DNA of 12,170 bases from Nitrospirota bacterium (GTDB taxonomy: Bacteria; Nitrospirota; Nitrospiria; Nitrospirales; UBA8639). Location of the stretch: contig JAOUQB010000035.1 in assembly GCA_029879555.1 (NCBI GenBank), positions 1-12,170 of the forward strand, in the 5' to 3' direction. Under the pieces are notes generated by a model. The model was not told the DNA's origin and searched no databases. It worked only from the letters and a program-made list of their open reading frames with translations. This document shows positions 8,358 through 12,170 of this stretch, in pieces (the stretch's first letter is position 1; every line of letters starts with the position of its first letter). A program made the translations under genes and the position numbers.

Positions 8358-8378
8358 GATTCCTTTCCGTGGAAAATT

Positions 8379-8406
8379 CGAGGCTTTTACTAGATCACCA
8401 GCCTCG
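8379..8406 (-). other. Stem-loop between the OmpH-like gene and fabZ
   Basis: CGAGGCT and AGCCTCG form a perfect 7-bp inverted repeat around a 14-base loop, followed on the transcribed strand by AATTTTCC. The U-tract is too short for a confident terminator. It could be a weak attenuator or an RNA-processing site within the operon. Confidence 0.3.
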
Positions 8407-8422
8407 CCAGAATCACAATCCC

Positions 8423-9022
8423 TTAGGGAATCTCCGGCGCGTCACTTTTCTGATTCAGCGCCTGAATGACTTCTGCCGAAATATCCCAACTCTCTTCATA
8501 AAACAAAGTCCCCGAGTTGGGCCCATGCTCAAGCACCAGCCCTAAATTTCGTGCTTTGGCAATCTCGGTGACGACGAGTCCAACCTGGCGGCGAAATTCA
8601 TTTTGCAGTTCTCGCTGCTTTTCTTGAACCTCGCGACTCAAATCGGCAACTTTTTGCTGATAGCCGCCCATTTTTTGACGAAACTGTTCTTCTTTCAATG
8701 CCCGAGCAGATTCACTCAGGACCGTCCTTTGAGCGCGTATTTCCTCCTCTAATTCACGAAGCTCTTTTTGCTCTAATTCCACAAGGAGCTGTCGATCTTT
8801 CATAAAAGCGTTCAGCGCTTCTGAAAGTCGTTTGCCTTTGGTTGTTTCAAGTAAAATCCTTTGGGGATCCACTACACCAACAATCAGATTTGATTGCAGG
8901 TCCTTCTGAATAGGGGCACAACTGATAGAGGCCACACTCAACAACAAAGGAAGAATAAGCCATCCGCTGCTGATATCAAAAAAATACCTAATTGAGGAGA
9001 AATCAAAAACCTTGCTCCACAT
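8423..9022 (-). CDS. OmpH/Skp-family periplasmic chaperone, probably membrane-anchored
   Basis: Skp/OmpH proteins are periplasmic holdase chaperones that carry unfolded outer-membrane proteins to the BamA complex, usually encoded next to bamA as here (29 bp downstream). Seen: an N-terminal hydrophobic stretch (about 21-34, WLILPLLLSVASIS) followed by Cys35, then IVGVVDPQRILLET at 47-60, the typical start of the mature OmpH fold; a long charged, Glu/Gln/Arg-rich helical coiled-coil region at about 65-148, which would form the tentacle hairpin; and a C-terminal strand region ALNLGLVLE-like near 154-166 and 172-190. Length is 199 residues, longer than E. coli Skp (161). The ATG at 9022 has a purine-rich GAGGGAG sequence just upstream. 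The hydrophobic segment lies unusually far in, after about 20 residues. Cys35 may be a lipoprotein cysteine, although the -3 residue is not the usual Leu, so an uncleaved anchor is also possible. Confidence 0.85.
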   Translation of the reverse strand: MWSKVFDFSSIRYFFDISSGWLILPLLLSVASISCAPIQKDLQSNLIVGVVDPQRILLETTKGKRLSEALNAFMKDRQLLVELEQKELRELEEEIRAQRTVLSESARALKEEQFRQKMGGYQQKVADLSREVQEKQRELQNEFRRQVGLVVTEIAKARNLGLVLEHGPNSGTLFYEESWDISAEVIQALNQKSDAPEIP

Positions 9023-9051
9023 ACTCCCTCTTCTTCTGAATGTATTTACCT

Positions 9052-11328
9052 TTAAAAAACTGATCCCACGGAAAATTCAAACACCCCTGATTTCTCACCT
9101 GAGCGGCGAGCAAGATTGAACCCATAGGCCGCACGAAGAGGCCCAAACGGTGAGATCCATCGGACTTCAACTCCCGCGGCCTTTCGAAGATCGAAATCAA
9201 AATTTTCGCCTTTGGCAAAACCTTTTCCATAATCAAAAAAGATGACGCCATTCAACTTCGCATCAGGCAACACAGGAAAAATTAAATCATTATTGATGAT
9301 AAGCTCCTTATTGCCACCAGCAGGATCGTTACTGGATGTGACGGGGCCTGCACGGCCAAATTTAAAACCCCGTACCGTATTAATCCCACCCACGAAAAAA
9401 AACTCAGGAACAGGAAGTTGCTCTCCGCCAAACCCCGCCCCATATCCAATCCGCCCTCGAATAGAATGACGAAAATCCCAGAATGGTAACGGCGTAAATT
9501 TCAAAACATCCAGGGTGCCACTATAAAAATTATTTGATCCTCCGAAAAGGTCTGAGCCAAAACTCGTTCGGATCCCCGCTCGCGTACCTTTTCTTGGATC
9601 TAAGAAGAAATCACGGGAATCCCGGAATACACTTGCCCGAAATCCAGTCGTAGACTGTGTACCGCTTTGATCTTTAATGATCTGTGGGGCATTTGAGTCG
9701 ACGTTACGAATCTTGATTTGTTCCGCTACCAGAGTAAAACTCCCATTGATATATTCGGAAAACCCACGCCCAAATGTCAGATTGGCGCCAATTTTGGTTT
9801 CATTATAGGTAAGAAAATTGGTACGCGTCCGAAACCCATCAACCTGAGCCGATGTTAAGGTATCAAAAATGGCGGGGTTTCGAAAGGTAATAATCCCTAA
9901 TGTTCGACGTCCTCCCAATTGTCCACGAATTTTGGCCAGATAGCCAAGACCTAAAAAATTCCCTTCTGAGATATCGGCAATGAGTGTAAACTGATCCAAG
10001 GTACTGAACCCACCACCAATGCTGAATGCTCCCGTCGGCTTTTCCTTGACTTTAACATCTAAGTCTACCTCACCGGGCGCTAGTTGCTTTGGCAGAATTT
10101 CAACCGTTTCAAAAAAATTCAAGTTATTGAGTCGCTCAAAGCTCCGTTTAATGGCGGGAGAATCGATCATGTCTCGTTCAGCCACACGAATCTCACGTCG
10201 AATGACATTATCTCGGGTTTTATTATTTCCCGTGATACGAATATCTTTGATTCGCACCATTTCGCCCTCATTGATCGAAAAACCAATTCGTGCACTACGA
10301 GTGGCTGGATCAGGCTCAATGGAAGGCGTAGCTTCCGTAAAGGCATACCCACGGCTCCCATAGAGATCCGTCAACCGAGTAACTTCATCCCGAATTTTCA
10401 CTCGTTGAAAGACCTCACCCGATTCAATGGCAAGTCCATCCCGCAATTCAGCTTCTGAAAATACCTCATTGCCCTTATATTGAATTTGACTCACAATATA
10501 GGGTTCTCCCTCAACCACAGGAAACACCAGGGTGAACCATTCTTTGGTCTCATCTAAATCGATGCGAGGCATGCCGACCTGAACGTCAAGATACCCCTTA
10601 TTCATATACACTTCTTTTATTCGCTCGACATCATTGGGTAATTCATCCCGGCGCAAAATCCCCGCGTCGGAAAAAATTGACCACGGCCAGGAGTATTCTT
10701 GGTTGGCCATGAATTGACTCAATTGTTTTTTCTTGAGGACGTCCCGACCTTCAAATGCAATGGCTTTGATGTGGGCTTGCTTCCCTTCCTCAATATAATA
10801 AGTGAGGCGCGCTTGTCCTTCTTCAATCAAATCGACAATGGGGACAATTTGGGCATGAAAATAGGCTTTTTCCTGGTAGAGTTTCCGGAAATGCTCCGCT
10901 GAAACTTTTACTTGTTCCTGATCAAGAAAAGTTTGGCTTCTAATGGTATTTTTCTCGCCAAGTTTATCGTCGGATAGTTCGTCATTTCCGTCATAGACGA
11001 CCTCAACGGTGAAAGGCTTCTCCTTGACCTGAAAAACCACCCCAACCTCATTCCCGACTAACTGGGTCTCCACTTCCACTTCTTCAAAAAACCCCATACT
11101 GTAGATATTTTGAATTTCTTCACGAATACGCTCTTGAGAAAACGGATCCCCTACTCGAATCGACAACTTCCCAACAATTGCCTGCTGTTCAATATGCCGA
11201 TTTCCTTTGATCTCAATTTGTTGAATCGTCTGCCCTGCACCTTGCGCCCATAAAAGTTCCACACCAGAGCAAAGGACCAATAAAACAGCAAAAAGTATTC
11301 GACAGTGGGCGGAAATCCACGGGACCAT
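9052..11328 (-). CDS. bamA: Outer-membrane protein assembly factor BamA
   Basis: BamA is the core Omp85 protein that folds and inserts beta-barrel proteins into the outer membrane. Seen, from the ATG at 11328: a signal peptide (1 to about 28, hydrophobic core ILFAVLLVLC, likely cleavage after LLWA), five POTRA domains (about 34-104, 105-185, 186-275, 276-355, 356-430), and a C-terminal barrel (about 435-758) with the Omp85 loop-6 motif VRGF at 652-655. The chain ends in EFSVGSVF, with the terminal Phe expected of an outer-membrane barrel. The frame stays open to an ATG at 11451, but I reject that start: it would put 41 residues before the signal peptide, whereas 11328 has an AGAGG sequence eight bases upstream. 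The 758-residue length is normal. It is the first gene of the minus-strand unit and has its own promoter and a leader of about 240 nt. Confidence 0.96.
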   Translation of the reverse strand: MVPWISAHCRILFAVLLVLCSGVELLWAQGAGQTIQQIEIKGNRHIEQQAIVGKLSIRVGDPFSQERIREEIQNIYSMGFFEEVEVETQLVGNEVGVVFQVKEKPFTVEVVYDGNDELSDDKLGEKNTIRSQTFLDQEQVKVSAEHFRKLYQEKAYFHAQIVPIVDLIEEGQARLTYYIEEGKQAHIKAIAFEGRDVLKKKQLSQFMANQEYSWPWSIFSDAGILRRDELPNDVERIKEVYMNKGYLDVQVGMPRIDLDETKEWFTLVFPVVEGEPYIVSQIQYKGNEVFSEAELRDGLAIESGEVFQRVKIRDEVTRLTDLYGSRGYAFTEATPSIEPDPATRSARIGFSINEGEMVRIKDIRITGNNKTRDNVIRREIRVAERDMIDSPAIKRSFERLNNLNFFETVEILPKQLAPGEVDLDVKVKEKPTGAFSIGGGFSTLDQFTLIADISEGNFLGLGYLAKIRGQLGGRRTLGIITFRNPAIFDTLTSAQVDGFRTRTNFLTYNETKIGANLTFGRGFSEYINGSFTLVAEQIKIRNVDSNAPQIIKDQSGTQSTTGFRASVFRDSRDFFLDPRKGTRAGIRTSFGSDLFGGSNNFYSGTLDVLKFTPLPFWDFRHSIRGRIGYGAGFGGEQLPVPEFFFVGGINTVRGFKFGRAGPVTSSNDPAGGNKELIINNDLIFPVLPDAKLNGVIFFDYGKGFAKGENFDFDLRKAAGVEVRWISPFGPLRAAYGFNLARRSGEKSGVFEFSVGSVF

Positions 11329-11329
11329 A

Positions 11330-11344
11330 GGAAGAGCCTCTTCC
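11330..11344 (-). promoter_or_regulatory. Inverted repeat covering the bamA ribosome binding site
   Basis: A perfect inverted repeat, GGAAGAG-G-CTCTTCC on the transcribed strand, ends one base before the bamA ATG. As RNA it could form a six-pair stem with a GGC loop. The only good Shine-Dalgarno sequence for bamA (AGAGG, 11337-11341) lies inside it, so folding would hide the site. The symmetry is directly visible; a regulatory role is inference. Confidence 0.5.
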
Positions 11345-11536
11345 CTCAAAATCTTAGGATAATGACATCCGGAAAAGAGGCGAGACATAACCCGTTCTTG
11401 ATTAAATTGGGAAAGACGCAAGGAAAATGTCCAGAAGGGATACAGGATCAAGAAGAGGCGTGATGATAGTCTTGAATGGATCCCCTAACATATAATTGTG
11501 GCAAACGGCCGCCACGTGGGGAAGAATCCCGAATCA

Positions 11537-11552
11537 AGAATTCTGGAATTCT
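11537..11552. repeat. 16-bp near-palindrome in the bamA leader
   Basis: AGAATTC-TG-GAATTCT has perfect 7-bp arms around a 2-bp centre and contains two EcoRI-type GAATTC sequences. It lies about 17-32 bases downstream of the predicted bamA transcription start. It could be a repressor site or a short leader hairpin. No known operator is recognised. Confidence 0.4.
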
Positions 11553-11574
11553 ACAACCATTAGATAGATGAGCG

Positions 11575-11603
11575 ATTATATTCGGGAACCGTTTCCTTGT
11601 AAA
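11575..11603 (-). promoter_or_regulatory. Predicted sigma70-type promoter for the bamA-waaA unit
   Basis: On the minus strand TTTACA (11603-11598) is followed by exactly 17 bases and a perfect TATAAT (11580-11575). Transcription would start near 11568, leaving a leader of about 240 nt before the bamA ATG. No other convincing promoter is visible further down the cluster, so this probably serves all ten genes. It is called from consensus match only. Confidence 0.7.
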
Positions 11604-11664
11604 GCTCGACCAACGAACTCAGATCCAACTTGACGGGTAACGGCATCATTCGACAGGTTTCGCC

Positions 11665-11694
11665 TTGACAACTTTTTTCACCTTCTCCTAGTAT
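11665..11694 (+). promoter_or_regulatory. Predicted sigma70-type promoter for lon
   Basis: A perfect TTGACA (11665-11670) is followed by an 18-base spacer and TAGTAT (11689-11694, four of six consensus bases). The start site would be near 11701, about 80 nt before the lon ATG. No heat-shock sigma32-type sequence or CIRCE element was recognised, although lon is often heat-induced. Confidence 0.6.
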
Positions 11695-11722
11695 CGAAAA
11701 TTGTGCAATACGAATTTTCGAT
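11693..11722. promoter_or_regulatory. Perfect 10-bp inverted repeat on the lon promoter (candidate operator)
   Basis: ATCGAAAATT (11693-11702) and AATTTTCGAT (11713-11722) are perfect inverted copies separated by 10 bases. The left arm covers the end of the -10 element and the predicted start site. Arm centres are 20 bp apart, two helical turns, as for a dimeric repressor. Because most of the left arm lies at or before the start site, it should act as DNA rather than as an RNA hairpin. The design resembles CIRCE (9-9-9), but the sequence differs. Confidence 0.55.
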
Positions 11723-11782
11723 GCCCGACCTTCAGGTCTTTCTCGTCATTGTCACCTTTATGAATCCCAGGGCTATACCATT

Positions 11783-12170
11783 ATGACAGAAATCCCATCT
11801 GACCTTGTCACCCCCTCAATCGAACATATTCCAGATGAATTACCCCTGCTCCCAGTTCGTGACATTGTCATCTTTCCGTATATGGTCCTTCCCCTATTCG
11901 TTGGCCGCGACCTTTCCATCAAAGCCATTGAAGCCGCACTCGCATCCGATCGATTAATCTTCCTCGCCACGCAAAAAAATCAAGAAGTCGAACAACCGAA
12001 CTCCGAAGACCTTCATGGTATGGGGACGGTCGGGGTGATCATGCGCATGCTCAAGCTCCCTGATGAACGCATCAAGATCTTAGTGCAAGGCTTAGCCAAA
12101 GCTCGCATCAAAGACTTCACTCAATCCGACCCGTATTTTTCCGTCACAATCGAAACGATCGCCGACAAGC
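11783..12170 (+). CDS. lon: ATP-dependent protease Lon, N-terminal part (runs off the right edge)
   Basis: Lon is a cytoplasmic homo-oligomeric AAA+ serine protease that degrades damaged and regulatory proteins. Only the first 129 codons are in the window, and the frame is open to the edge. Seen: MTEIPSDLVTPSIEHIPDEL followed by LPVRDIVIFPYMVLPLFVGR (about 23-42), the signature opening of the Lon N-terminal substrate-binding domain; then SIKAIEAAL, IFLATQKN and GTVGVIMRMLKLPDERIKILVQGLAKARI (about 81-109). The ATPase and protease domains lie beyond the window. The ATG at 11783 has AGGG ten bases upstream. It is divergent from bamA, with about 450 bp between the two starts. An eight-codon reading frame at 11760 overlaps this start codon. 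Confidence 0.95.
   Translation, partial: MTEIPSDLVTPSIEHIPDELPLLPVRDIVIFPYMVLPLFVGRDLSIKAIEAALASDRLIFLATQKNQEVEQPNSEDLHGMGTVGVIMRMLKLPDERIKILVQGLAKARIKDFTQSDPYFSVTIETIADK

Larger units (their letters stand above)
11345..11782. other. Divergent bamA/lon intergenic region, no gene
   Basis: Apart from the promoters, inverted repeats and ribosome binding sites listed separately, I see no protein or RNA gene here. A further small inverted repeat, GTGGC with GCCAC around eight bases (about 11501-11518), lies in the bamA leader. The reading frame of bamA extends to 11451 but does not look coding before 11328. Confidence 0.6.

Noticed and set aside
9003..9251. 82-codon minus-strand frame across the end of bamA
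   Set aside because: It overlaps the conserved C-terminal barrel of bamA in another frame and shows no family features.
11329..11451. N-terminal extension of bamA to the ATG at 11451
   Set aside because: It would place 41 residues ahead of a clear signal peptide, and the ATG at 11328 has a good ribosome binding site.
11773..11970. 65-codon minus-strand frame opposite the lon start
   Set aside because: The plus strand clearly encodes the Lon N-terminal domain, so this is antisense noise.
1..12170. Mobile elements, CRISPR arrays, tRNA or rRNA genes, defence systems
   Set aside because: No transposase, integrase, repeat-spacer pattern, RNA gene or defence domain could be found. The region is a conserved envelope operon.

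Overview
The window holds one long minus-strand cluster for the Gram-negative outer membrane, plus the start of a divergent lon gene on the plus strand. Read in transcription order, right to left, the cluster is bamA (outer-membrane protein assembly), an OmpH/Skp-like periplasmic chaperone, fabZ, lpxA, lpxI (DUF1009), a Gfo/Idh/MocA oxidoreductase resembling the UDP-GlcNAc 3-dehydrogenase GnnA, lpxB, msbA, a DUF374 acyltransferase, and waaA/kdtA. Gaps are short: lpxB/msbA and msbA/DUF374 each share an ATGA stop-start overlap, and the largest gap is about 100 bp. This looks like a single transcription unit that makes lipid A, flips it across the inner membrane, adds Kdo, and supplies the machinery that inserts outer-membrane proteins.

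The organism is a diderm bacterium with estimated mid-40s to about 50% GC. LpxI in place of LpxH, a GnnA-like dehydrogenase inside the lpx cluster, DUF374 beside waaA, and the divergent lon suggest a lineage outside the gammaproteobacteria. A Nitrospirota (Nitrospira-like) source is my best guess from remembered gene order, not something the sequence proves.

Layout: 1-14 is only the flank downstream of waaA. 15-1412 is waaA. 1420-2156 is the DUF374 gene, whose frame is broken at a run of nine A residues (coding strand). 2153-3904 is msbA, 3901-5028 lpxB, 5067-6032 the oxidoreductase, 6141-6980 lpxI, 7000-7809 lpxA, 7892-8344 fabZ, 8423-9022 the OmpH-like gene and 9052-11328 bamA. 11329-11782 is a divergent regulatory region with a good sigma70-type promoter for each side, a perfect 10-bp inverted repeat on the lon promoter, and a hairpin that could mask the bamA ribosome binding site. 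11783 to the right edge is the N-terminal part of lon.

Most of the window is conserved housekeeping. I see no mobile element, CRISPR array, tRNA, rRNA or defence system. The points most worth a second look are the in-phase slippery sequence in the DUF374 gene, the lon operator-like repeat, the bamA leader, and the hint that lipid A here may carry 2,3-diaminoglucose.
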